A DNA stretch of 64,000 nucleotides. Source: Trichodelitschia bisporula (lineage: Eukaryota > Ascomycota > Dothideomycetes > Phaeotrichales > Phaeotrichaceae). The translations under genes and the position numbers were made by a program. The notes below the pieces were generated by a model. The model made no database searches. It worked only from the letters and a program-made list of their open reading frames with translations, and was not told the origin of the DNA. The stretch's first letter is position 1. Each line of letters opens with the position of its first letter. Positions 20,816 to 31,391 of this stretch are shown piece by piece. Where the stretch lies: positions 123,676-187,675 of the forward strand of contig ML996712.1 of assembly GCA_010356995.1 (NCBI GenBank). Direction: 5' to 3'.

Positions 20816-23800
20816 ACGACGCGGTTCTTTTCTTTGGGTTGGCCCGATATCACACACGACACTCTGATTTCCTTGCATCAAACGACACAGACCGGTAGTT
20901 CTTTTTTTTTTCTTTTATCTAACGGCGCATTGAGAGCATGGGTGGTGCATGGCATATCTTGCCGCTGGGGGCGTTATGGATATTTGAATGGGTTATGGAT
21001 GGAAAGGGAAAGGTTGTGGGTGGGGCGCTGGGGTGATGAGGTTGAGATACACCTTGGGGGTGTTGGTTGCGGATAGCTGTAGGTATGGATCGTGCATGCC
21101 TTGCCTGGATTTCGTCGTGGTGATATGCTTGTTCTACGTGTTCTGTGTGTGGTGGTTGAATGGCGTTCGGTGTTCGGCGCTGGAGCGGACGGCTGACAGG
21201 CAGGCTGTGCTACATATCCCCTTTGGACGTTATTTCCAATGTTCAACCCCCTTTCCATCGTGAGTCTGCTCTCCTCGCCCTGGCTGACCTGCAGGCCCTT
21301 CGGTGGAGGTTCACTGCAGCGAGAACGGCGAGGAAGACATCATCAACACCTCGCGCCTACTCGACACTTCCAGGGCCGGCAGACCGCGCCTCCAAGCTCT
21401 TTCCTAAAATTACAAAGAAGGAGTCTCCCAAAGGTAATGGAAGTATGACCCGGGAGGGGTGGCGCCATATGGGACTCCGATCGGACTGAGCGTGTAGGAT
21501 CACCATTCACCATCAGAGATCAGGGACATGATGAAATCGGGCACTACTGCAAGGGACGTAGCTTCCCAGAAGCTAGGCAATAGGAGCGACAAACCTGCAG
21601 CAGCGCTTGCCAAAAGGTCAGGCACGATCCTTCCGCCGGACGCTCATACTTACGCAGATACCCCTCGTTTGAGGGTAGTTACCTCCCCCACACATCTGAC
21701 GCAGGAACTCCCGCCCAGTTTTCAAATTCCTCGACGTCCTTCATCCCAAGCCCACAACTTCATCTCTCAACTTCATCTCTCACACATCAATCATGTTTCT
21801 TCAGCTTCGTGTCCTTGTTAGGTTTGTCGTGACTGCCTTGTACGCTTTGTTGGCTGTGGAAGAGCTGCGGGTTGTGAGCTTTTTTTGATGCCGTCCTAGG
21901 GCCGGTGCTTTGGTATGTCTTTTTTCACTGTTGAGATTGGCTCGTTGCTGACGGTGTTTGAGGGAGAGGCCATGGCCGACTCCACGCTCGTTATGACCGT
22001 CCTGGCAGAGGACGCTCCCTTATGAGGGATGGGCCCACGCGAGAGACAGGAGCAATCCAAGTTCAAGAAGGAACTGATCGCCCTTTATGATGCTGCTACG
22101 GCGTCACTTCTCACCAATTTCCACTTCCTACTATGGCTGGCCGATCCTACACCCTCCTCCTCTCGTGGCGCTCAGCCCTCACTTTCCAAACAAGCCAAAT
22201 GCTCGCTTCAGCTTCAAGGTTTTGCCTACGGCCAGGTCTAGGCGGGGGAAATCACGTAAGTCACTTTGGAAATTTGGACGAAGGGCTTCGGGGGCGCGCT
22301 CTCTTGCGCGGTACCGCGCACAGTAAGCCCTTAGCCTATTTCTTATTGATACTTACCTGTTACCAGGATCTATTGCGAGGTGGGATCCTCGAGTTCCCTT
22401 ATTTCTTTGCGCCGAGTCGGTGGTCGTTGGACACCGACGATATGCGCGTAATACTCCAGAACAGCCTCCTATATTGGGCGATAGCGAGGGTGGCAAAAGT
22501 TATCCACGAGCGCCGGGGTCTCGACAGTGCCTGTCGAGACCCCACCTATCCCCGGCCTCGGTCTTCCAACAACCCTCAACTGCATTGGACTTGGCGAGAG
22601 TGAGTAGCGCTTTAAGTTACGCTTTAAGGGTGGAAGCTAATCATTTACAGTCGAACTTTCCATGCTTCGGCCGCGACTTTCGAGCCTTGCTCCACCTCTT
22701 TGTACAGCTCCGTGGGAGGTGATGATGCTGAAGACAGCATCCCGCCTACACTCACTTCTCCTCTCTTCATCCATCTCCACCAACAAGCTGTCGCAACCAA
22801 CATTATGTCTCCCTCCACATCCTGTCTGTACGTGGTGATTCGAGAATCCGAGGTTACTAGTGTTGCGTCACTGTACAAACCCGCCATCAGCGCTAAGCCT
22901 GCCGCCGTCCTCCGCGAGCATGCATGGTAAAGGATGCGCCAATCTACTCTCAAACCTCAACATCCACATCAGATCCAGGCATCTCAAGCGACGGAGATAG
23001 AACACCCGATGGCGACGAAGATATTCCCATGTTGGATCCCCCGACCAGACTTTTCCGCGCACGTTCAAGGAGCAGGGAGTGAAAATGTTCTTTGGTCCGA
23101 GCCATCACCCACACCCATCTCTCCTGCGAAAACGCCGTGGGTGGAGGGAACCGGGCGCTCATCTTTGCCTATTCTCGCATGCCTAGCGTCCCGCTTTTCC
23201 TCACCGCTCGTCACGTTCTCTTCAATCTCCAACGGACCTACTTCCCGATTACGCCCCGGCCGACCTCCCGGGCTACGAGGCGGCCATGGCCGAGGGTGAC
23301 GGGTCGAAAAATTGCCGGCACAACAGACGGCTCCGAACTTGTTCTTTCGACGGTGACCATGAAAATGCCGTCTCATCTTACCGTAGGCGAACATGTCGAA
23401 CATTTTACGGGTCGGTCAAAATGGAAGACCACCACGCCAGGGATGCCCGACCCTGTCGGCTTCAAATACTGCATCATTGCCCGCTGCGGGTAAGTCTCTC
23501 GCGTATCATATTCAGCTGTTCCGATGTACTTCTTCTCTGCACCTGGTCGCTCCTACATTTCAATGTCCCCTCGCGCATCCAGGTCACTTCGCTCACCAGA
23601 TGGGGTCGAACCCAACGCGACGCCTTTTTATGGCTCCCGTAGGCCCGCAAAGCCAGGTCACAGGGCATCTCGCCCCACCTCACCACCCTAGCGAAGCAGA
23701 ACTGAGAACGTGGCACCCCGGACTTGCCTCGGAGGGGGATGTATCTGTGATATCTGTACAAGGCATCGGCATGTGGCTGTCGGGGCGGAGACAAAGTTTC

Positions 23801-24016
23801 TACATGAGGCTAGCATCTGTCACCGCTTGCCCGGTCATGAAGGCCCCCCTCGCCATAGGCACGTCGTGGCGAAACGGGCTCTCCTCTAGAGGTCCGTCAT
23901 TTTCTCAGCTATGGGACGCACGAGATACCCATATGCAGCGTTCATCAGAACGCTCGACATAGGCGTTCTCGAGCAAATACTTCATGGTTACGAATTTCAA
24001 ACCTTGTTAACCAAGC

Positions 24017-24481
24017 ATGTTCAAGGTCATGCATGCGGACTGGACGAACCGGGATCCGGACGACGACCTAGGCAACTTGCACAACGCCCTTCGCCTGGGG
24101 TTCCGGCAATGCTCACTTGTCGGTTGTCCAAATCACTGCGACAATCTCGGGCTGCGAGAAGATCCTAAAGTCGTTGGGTTCAACGTGCTATTTGTTGTCG
24201 ACGATGCTGGACAGGAGGTGGCCGCCCTGATTCGGCGTCTGGATAAGGAGGGCCGCATCAAAGACGTTGAGAAAGTCCACTCGATCATCGTCAAAGCCTT
24301 CCAGGCTGTGTCCGGTACATCTCGCCAGACAGGAACGGGCATCCACACGCATTTCTGTCCAGTACCGCAAGCACATATAGGTATCTGGCCAGGAGGTCTA
24401 CGGAGGAACTTGTTCATTAGTAGTGTAGGGGGGCGGGGAAAAGCCCACAGAAGCTCTAGGACGGGGCATCAGTCAATGTGA
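24017..24481 (+). CDS. hypothetical ORF inside repeat-rich interval
   Basis: A single ATG-started frame of 154 aa, the longest uninterrupted one in the gene-poor interval. It contains VVGFNVLFVVDDAGQEVAAL followed by a helical, charged stretch and several Cys/His residues (CSLVGCPNHCDNLG, THFCPVPQAH). I do not recognise a family. It may be a fragment of a transposon or of a host gene captured between repeats; expression is unproven. Confidence 0.25.
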   Translation: MFKVMHADWTNRDPDDDLGNLHNALRLGFRQCSLVGCPNHCDNLGLREDPKVVGFNVLFVVDDAGQEVAALIRRLDKEGRIKDVEKVHSIIVKAFQAVSGTSRQTGTGIHTHFCPVPQAHIGIWPGGLRRNLFISSVGGRGKAHRSSRTGHQSM

Positions 24482-25390
24482 GCCTCTTCCATTGTTCAAT
24501 CATCTCCCTGTACTGACGACCTTCAGAACAGCAATCAACGCGAGTTTCGCCTCCATTTCGAGGAGCAAGCTTGGTCCACTTCTGACTTCACCAGCGCCCA
24601 TCCTCACGTCCAGCGCCAGTACGACAAAATCATGAGTCTCTCTGCCCTGGGAGCCCGCAGTGAACGGCTTCCCTGGAAGATGGGAAAATTGACCTTCTAG
24701 TGGCGCTCTGCCGCAAACCTCGTCATCCATTGCACCCAAGCCGTATAGACGTCCCGACCCAAGGAATTAATAATTCCAGTCTACCTCAACCTCGCCGCTC
24801 TACAGGGCAACGTCTGGATCCTAGACGCCTGCCAACTCTTGCTCGCCCGTAAAACTGGCATAATAACCGCCCTCCCCGCCCACCGCGAAGTTGAAATACA
24901 CGACTGAACCAAGGGTGTTGCAGAGAACAAAGTCCGGTAAGTTCGCGCTTTATAGATGTTCCCTGGCGGAAGGCTGATAATAAAGTTGAGTGTCCTCTTA
25001 CGTTCCTGATAGTCCACTCTCCCCCGCAATGGAACACCATTCAGCGCGTCATGGTAGCTGCTTGTCAACCACCTTCGTGCGGCAGGCCAAAAGGCCGTCT
25101 ATGTCGATGGCTGGCAAGGCGGTGGCGCGCCTCTGAGGGACCAGCGGTGGAAGCTAAACGGCAGCTCGTTCACGCTTTACCGGAGGATGTTGATGTCACT
25201 GACATTACCTTGTGTCCCTTCTGCTGTCCCCACTATTCGTGGTTTTCTACCGGGTGTTTGCTTGGACCACGACGATACACAGCGTCGCGAAGGGCGGGAC
25301 ACCGAATTTCTTTGAGCGTCTAACATCGAACTCGCCAAAGCTGCAGTACTGTTAGCCGACAGCGACATGAGCGAGGTCACAAGTACGAAG

Positions 25391-25498
25391 GTGCAACCGG
25401 TCTGTTTCTTGAGCCGAATGCTCAAAAGAGCGGAGTGCAACTACTAGCTGACTGAGATGGAGGTAGAGGTGGCAGGACTCATGTGGAGCGTTTTATAA
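25391..25498 (+). mobile_element. decayed Ty3/gypsy RT-RNase H fragment
   Basis: The plus strand reads VQPVCFLSRMLKRAECNY, a stop, then LTEMEVEVAGLMWSV. This follows the RNase H start of gypsy-type polyproteins, where a phrase like P(I/V)AFxSRxLKPAERNYWPTELEVAxLVW is standard. The stop falls where Trp is expected (TGG to TAG), so the element is dead. Confidence 0.75.
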
Positions 25499-25532
25499 CA
25501 ACAGCATTCCGATCAATGAGCTGGGTGATGAC

Positions 25533-25829
25533 TTTGAGTTCGGGGACACGATTGACGCCACTCAAGTCGATGAGCTCGACAGCTCAAGTCAGTTTGAGCG
25601 AGCAGTAACTGCCGATCATCGCATCGGCCAGAGGAACGGCCTTTGTTTGAAATGCAGCGAAGAGGGTCATGTCATGAGAAACCTCACTACTCCTTGCAAG
25701 AACAAAGCCGCCTTCACGAATGCGGAGTACTCATTGCTTGAAGCGACCGAGACGTCATGTTCATGGTTCTGCGAAGGACATGAGATCTACCACCTCGTCC
25801 GCAAACTTGTTCTTGAGGTTGGCGTGTAA
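25533..25829 (+). mobile_element. possible gag fragment with degenerate zinc knuckle
   Basis: An open frame reads GDDFEFGDTIDATQVDELDS and then GLCLKCSEEGHVMRN followed by TTPC. The C-x2-C-x4-H spacing is that of a retroelement CCHC knuckle; the last Cys is displaced, so the motif is degenerate. It lies downstream of an RT/RNase H fragment, the reverse of the normal gag-pol order, so it may come from a different copy. Confidence 0.45.
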
Positions 25830-26640
25830 GAGACCTGGCCCCAGCTCTACCAAGACAGGAATCTCTGGCTCCCTGGGCATACAACCGTCACGGCAGCTGT
25901 CCTGCTCAAAGTTAAAGAACATAGGCGGGGTAGTGCCGACTACACTGCTTACTTCCAACGACAGTCTCGGAAATCTGCAACGAGTACGCGTGATTGTTCG
26001 CTCGCGGAAAATCTTTGCTCTCCCAGCACATCCGGTCCTTTGCCATCAATGCTGACGGTGATCTTGAACGTGGACTCTCGCCCTTCGAGAAGTACGTCAC
26101 ATGCCCTGACAACATGGCCGAAGTGATGTATATCGAGTATATCGAATTCCTGAAACTCTGGGAATTTGCCAAAGTCCATAACATGCGTCCCCGGACAGCG
26201 CGTCCACATGTTCTGAAGTACAATCCGTGGGTTCTCGGGACTGTCCGGATTCCGAAGTGTGAGGAATGCAGGCAAGGGATGCAGGCATCGTTTGCACCAT
26301 ACTTGCGGAGCACCAGTCGTTTTGGCTGAGGAGCCGTGGTTCGGGACCTATGGTCGTTGGGACACCCAGCCGTTGCGGCGGCTATTCTGGTCAAGGACAG
26401 GGAGTACTGATATGTTCACGGGAAGTTTGGAAGCAGATTGCCCTACGCTTCGTAGGGTGGACAAGCTGGCGCAAACGGCCCGTAGTTTTTTGGCGGCGAA
26501 TCGGCTTCCGGTGTTAAACTCGGCATTTTCAGCGACACAGAATACGACGACGGATGCTACTTTACCTTAGTGCTCCAGCACAAACACCATGGTGCGGAAT
26601 GCCAGCCTTCGGGATGACGTCCAACGCCGAAGGCGACAAC

Positions 26641-27013
26641 CGTGAGCAAGCTCGGGGTCGCGGAGAACTGCCGGCAGACCCTTAAATTACCTTCCCCTTT
26701 CACGGCCGTATTTCCTTCACCAACACCTTCTCCTCTCTCGCATAACACACAAACTGGGGGCCCGGCGAAGATGGCAGTTTGGGACACGCTCCTCCCAGCG
26801 GCAGGACGCGCATTGAACACCCGCGTGCTGAAGGTCGAGGGCTTCACCCCGGCTGAGCTCCTCCTAGGGTACAATCCGCGTCTTTATTTGGCTGGCCTGG
26901 GCCTCGACGACATCCTGAAGCGAACTGCAGTAGACCTCCGGCTCCACGATTTCAACCAGCCCGCCTTTACGGACACGGTACTCCCTCCGCCGCTCAAAGA
27001 ACAAGTGTTTTGA
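26641..27013 (+). mobile_element. retroelement integrase C-terminal fragment
   Basis: From 26770 the frame reads MAVWDTLLPAAGRALNTRVL then GFTPAELLLGYNPR, the well-known GxSPxELLxGxxPR block after the catalytic core of Ty3/gypsy integrases. It ends at a stop after EQVF. The DDE core is not recognisable upstream, so only the C-terminal part survives. Confidence 0.7.
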
Positions 27014-27989
27014 GAACCCTAAAAGTCTCCGCTAGATCGACACCCACAGTCGTTGTGAAAAGGCATGTCGACTCCCCTCAAGAAGACATCGATACTTGGT
27101 TCTAGGCAGCACTGATTCTGAACAGCAAGGGCGCACATGCTATGAGCTGTAAAGCCACCTCAAAAGCTGGGGAGGACACTACCTGATCCCAGAGACGAGT
27201 TGCTGGCGGCCGATCCGAGCAGGGTGACAATCGAAGTCGCCAAAAGGCCATTGTTTCCACGTTAAGGGACACAGTCAATAGCCACATGTACTTCTAGTAT
27301 TGATATCTGGACATCTCGGAGCATGCTGATGCTAATAGCGGATACAGATAGGGACACCGAGACTGAAGACTAGCTCCGGTGTTGGCTGATGGCCACGACT
27401 GACGGCGGGGTAGACTCGAGATGTCGGGGGCGGTGCCTTGACATGTCTTGGCAGTTCGGAGCGTAAGGCAGCTCGGCGTCTTCTGTACGGATGTATGCGT
27501 GGTGAGAACTGTTCGTCGAGGATCTCGCGAACGTGCCGATGACGGACCTCGTCATCCATCGCACCCGCTCTTGTAGCCTACAACTGTAGGCCAGGAAGGG
27601 ACCCGTACCCCTGGGGCAAACTCACGCCGCGTACTTAGGAGGATATTGTAACTTAGCTTGATCATCCATTCGAATCCATCACCCACGTTCACACACTAAA
27701 TCAGACCAAACACATTATCAGCACCCACGCGGCCGAGAACCGACCAAATCGGAACAGCAAGAAGTGAATAGCGAATGCTCGAGTTGAGAGGATTGGTACA
27801 GCCTGCAGGATCGCAACTTAATGGAGCTCTACTTCTTTTTGTCGCCAACCGACAACACATTGACTTCAAGCAAATCGCCATCTGCTGGGGGTCACGTGCT
27901 ATGTTAACTCATATGGCACGCAGGATTGTTTGGATCGAATCTGGGCAAGGTGTTGTTGATACCTAGCCTCTTTTCTGGCCTAGCACGCG

Positions 27990-29120
27990 TAAGCGACTGT
28001 GTCCAGCATAGGAGTCAGATACCGACAACGAAGGACAATGGATTTTTTGGTTTGAGCTCATTTAGAGGGTATATTCTGAAAGGATGTCTCTATGGCCTTT
28101 GGCAAGACTTGCAATCGGAGCTTCGGTTACCTTGGTCGACAACCCGCTGCCCACCTATCATCTCTTCGGCCGCGACGATGATGGCCGAGGCTTTCAGGCT
28201 AAACAGCATTCGCGCAGACGCGGATAACAGTGACTCTTCAGGGAGGACGACGAGGGCGTGCCCGGTCCTTTACTGGTTTAGGATGCTGCGCTCTAGTAAA
28301 CTGCCTCGCATAATAAAGGGTGGGTTGGGCTAACAGGCTTATTAGGCGGCATCCCTCGGCCACGACGACCATGGCCAGAGCTTTCAAGCTCGATGAGATT
28401 CTCGCAGACGCGGATGACAGCGTCGCTTCCGGGGGAGACGATGAGGGCGTGCCCGGATTCTCACTGCCTTGCGATGCTGCGCTCTAGTAAGTGTCCTCGC
28501 GTCATGAGGCGTGGGCTAGGCTAACAGGCTTCTTAGGCGGCGTCCCTAGGACTCTAGAAGGCGTTGAATAGGCTCATTAATGTTAGCTTGTACAAGCTGT
28601 TCCAGCGGGTTTCATTGTCGATGCCGTGTTGCTGTTCTGGACTGATACGTGAAAGCGCCTCTGCCCACACCAGAAATTCGGCATTGACAACGAAACCCGG
28701 TGGAACAGCTGGTTCGAGCTAATTTAGAGGGTATATCCATAAATAATCTCCATGGTCTTTGGCAAGACGGGCATCGGGAGCCCCCGGTTGCCTCGCTCGA
28801 CAACCCGCCACCCACCTGGTCACTCTTCGACCGCGACGCTTCGGGTGAAGACGACGAGGGCGTGCCCGGTTCCTCACTACCTTGCCATGCTGCGCTCTAG
28901 TAAGTGTCCTCGCGTCATGAGGCGTGGGCTAGGCTAACAGGCTTATCAGGGGGCGGCACTCGGACTCCAGAATGCGTTGAACGTGCTCATCAAGTTATCT
29001 CGCACCAAGAACCCCATCGGGAATCATCTTCGATGAAGCGTGGGGTTGAGTTTATTTGGAGGATATATTCGCAGGACACTCTGCATTGGCCTTCGGTAAG
29101 ACGGGCGATTGGAGCTGTAT
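27990..29120. repeat. diverged tandem duplication, four partial units
   Basis: Four related blocks follow one another: ~27990-28345, ~28345-28550 (shorter), ~28640-28955 and ~29000-29120 (partial). Shared landmarks are TTTAGAGGGTATAT, TTTGGCAAGAC, GACGAGGGCGTGCCCGG and CTGCGCTCTAGTAA, then GGCTAACAGGCTT and AG. The block after CTCTA looks like an intron (GTAAGT, CTAAC, TAG) in two units. The second unit encodes a 38-aa frame from 28371 ending PCDAAL. Confidence 0.65.
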
Positions 29121-29321
29121 TGTTGTACCCGTAAGCTGGGGCGGAACGGGCCGTCGTCTGCTTGGGATCACGTAGTTCACGATTTTCAATGTTAGCGAAT
29201 CGGACCGCCGGTATGGTGCCGGAATATATCTGCCGTCAACCGTGATGCCTCTCTCTTCCCGCTGAGCAACGCGGTATACACCCGACCAGTGCCGCAGCGC
29301 AGACTTCATTACTCCCGACTC

Positions 29322-29359
29322 GGAGCCGGGACCGAGGTGTGGAGCCGGGACCGAGGTGT
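29322..29359. repeat. exact 19-bp tandem duplication
   Basis: GGAGCCGGGACCGAGGTGT occurs twice head to tail without mismatch, suggesting a recent slippage event. Confidence 0.85.
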
Positions 29360-30056
29360 GCCGCAGCTTCAGCCGGCCGCTCTTGGAGTGGCTTACGGTC
29401 CGCGCGTGCCCGTGAATGGCCTGACATCGAGCGGAAGATCGTGACGTCGGCCGCCCGCTGGATGGGCTTGACTTCGGGGCTGGTGGGGCGGGGATGTGCT
29501 CGCTGAATGACCTCATGTGGCTTTTCAAGCAGCCTATGGGAGCTGTAAGCCGGTCGGGATGGATCTTGTTAGTCCGGCTGAGAGTCTCAGGCATGGAGGT
29601 TCGGTGTCGGATCAACAGGGGTGCCACATTCCTTGGAAAGATGTTAAGTTACCCGGGCCGCCGGTTCGTGCCGGAAGCTAGTTCTAGCATGTCTTGTATC
29701 CGTCAGCCTTGCACCTTGCATCGTCAGCCTTAAGACATTCCCACTCCCCCGTATCAGCCTTACCAAGGTCCTGACAGATACTTGCATCCATCCGCGCCCG
29801 CTATCTTACGCGTCGAGATAACGGAACCACTTCCACTTGGACAGACCGAAACAGACGAAGTCCACAGCGAAAACTCACAGGTACGGCAAAGTCATCAGTG
29901 GTCATTCATCTCATTAAGGTCATGTAGAATACAAGTCTTGCTTCCCCGTAAACACCCACGCAGAAGAGAGAAGGCCACCACGCATCCAGTAAACCGAGTG
30001 GAGGAGACGTAGAAATTCCCGCTCAATGCATTGCGGGAGGAGGGAGGTTGAGCGGA

Positions 30057-30586
30057 CTACTTCTTTGAGAAGATGGAGGTCCACGACTTGGACGCCTGAG
30101 GCGTGGGTAAGCGGCTGATTTGATACGAAAGAAGGATGGAAGACAAACCTTCTCCTTGACCTTCTCGTGGAAGGCCTTGTCGCGCTCGGAGCCCTTGACA
30201 TGGCCATCTCTAGACGAGGGCGTGGCGAAGATGCTGCCCTTGCGCTTTTGGAACTGGGAAGGCGGCACCTTGGACGCATCTGACGGGTTGTGAGCAAATG
30301 CGGAGGTAAATAAGAGCGGAAAGGCAGGAAATACCCCATTCCTTGGATGCACGGCCGGCCTTGTTACCAACGGGAGGCGAGGAAGGCTCGGTGGTGTCGA
30401 CTTGACCCATGTCTTCCGATCCGGAGACCTTGGAGAGGTCCTCTTGGAAGGGATTGTTGAGCACCGGCTTGTCGTCGGTGCTGGGCTTTTGCTCCGCTGG
30501 TGAGGGGAAATCGTCAGTTGTCGACCTCACTACATCGTCGAGGAGCGGAAATGACGCAACAACGTACCAGCCATGGTATCAGCCAT
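30057..30586 (-). CDS. small conserved fungal protein with GSIFATPSSRDGH motif
   Basis: Exons 30586-30568, 30496-30335, 30279-30149 and 30095-30057; 116 aa. All four junctions are in phase with canonical signals, and conserved text crosses them: KPVLNNPFQEDL, then SQFQKRKGSIFATPSSRDGH, then DKAFHEKVKEKASKSW. I recall this KGSIFATPSSRDGH...DKxxHEKxKEK pattern from uncharacterised small proteins found in many fungi. No biochemical function is known to me. The protein is hydrophilic, lacks a signal peptide and is probably intrinsically disordered. It has twelve or more Ser/Thr sites and an acidic middle. The start is the first of two close ATGs (30586 and 30574, same frame). Confidence 0.8.
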
Positions 30587-30731
30587 TTTTCGGAGCGATC
30601 ACGTCAAGAAAAAAGGTCCTTAGGTAGAGTATCTTGCGGTCGTTTCACGACGCTCGATTTCAACGACAAAGCCGTGATTCAAACAAGGCTCTTCAGGTGT
30701 CGACAGTATTCGTCGCAACAGCAGAGGATAG

Positions 30732-30733
30732 CA

Positions 30734-30767
<34 letters not shown>

Positions 30768-30775
30768 CAGAAGAG
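30732..30775. repeat. GAA-rich microsatellite
   Basis: A run of mostly GAA triplets with a few interruptions, just upstream of the small conserved gene on the minus strand, probably in its promoter. Confidence 0.85.
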
Positions 30776-31341
30776 CACCCCCATCGCCCGCCCACCGGCC
30801 CGTCCTTATACGCCGCCGTCAGTATCCCCGCACTCACACGGCGCGCCTGCCTGCTTGCCCATCGCCCCTCCCCTCACACACGCACCGACGTCAGCGCCTG
30901 CCCACTTGCGCGCATCGCACGCCAACGCCCCTTCCCAACTTCTCACCCCGCTAGCCGGAGGGGCCCAGCCTGTTACGTCAGGACGCATGTGATTGGCCCG
31001 GCGATGCACGAGGGGTGCACCGCCCCCCCCGCTGGGGTCCAGGCTGTGGTGAGGGGGAGCGGGGTAGGGGGGCCCCGCTGGTGTGAGCTCCGGAAGACGG
31101 AGTTAGCACATGTCGTGAGATGGAAGAGGGCGGGATAATTGGCTCTACGGGCGGCGAACGGGGGACAGAGAGGCGGCAGCCCTGTTGGGTGCACGCTGAT
31201 ATCGGAGGCCTTTGTCACTGCAAACGGCCCCTGGAGAAATTCCAAGGCAGTTGACTGCGCAAGGCCCCGCTTGTCGTTCGTGAGCAGCCGATATCACGGT
31301 GATGCGGGACTTATCTCGCAGCTCGTAGCTCGTTCGCGGCT

Positions 31342-31391
31342 TGGGTAGCTTATTGCGCACTTGGCCTGGGTAGCTTATTGCGCACTTGGCC
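31342..31391. repeat. 25-bp tandem repeat, two exact copies
   Basis: The 25-bp unit beginning TGGGTAGCTTATTGCGCACT is present at 31342-31366 and again at 31367-31391, followed by a partial third start. Confidence 0.85.

Larger units (their letters stand above)
20816..30056. other. gene-poor interval with decayed retroelement remnants
   Basis: About 9 kb with no intact gene I can support. Base composition is nearer 50% GC by eye than in the flanking genes. Frames are short, frequently stopped and shift from strand to strand. Recognisable pieces of Ty3/gypsy-type coding sequence (RT/RNase H, gag zinc knuckle, integrase), all on the plus strand, and a diverged tandem duplication are listed separately. 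I found no clear pair of long terminal repeats. Frames around 22.4-23.5 kb have Ser/Pro/Asp-rich gag-like composition (for example near 22955-23060) but no defining motif. Confidence 0.6.
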
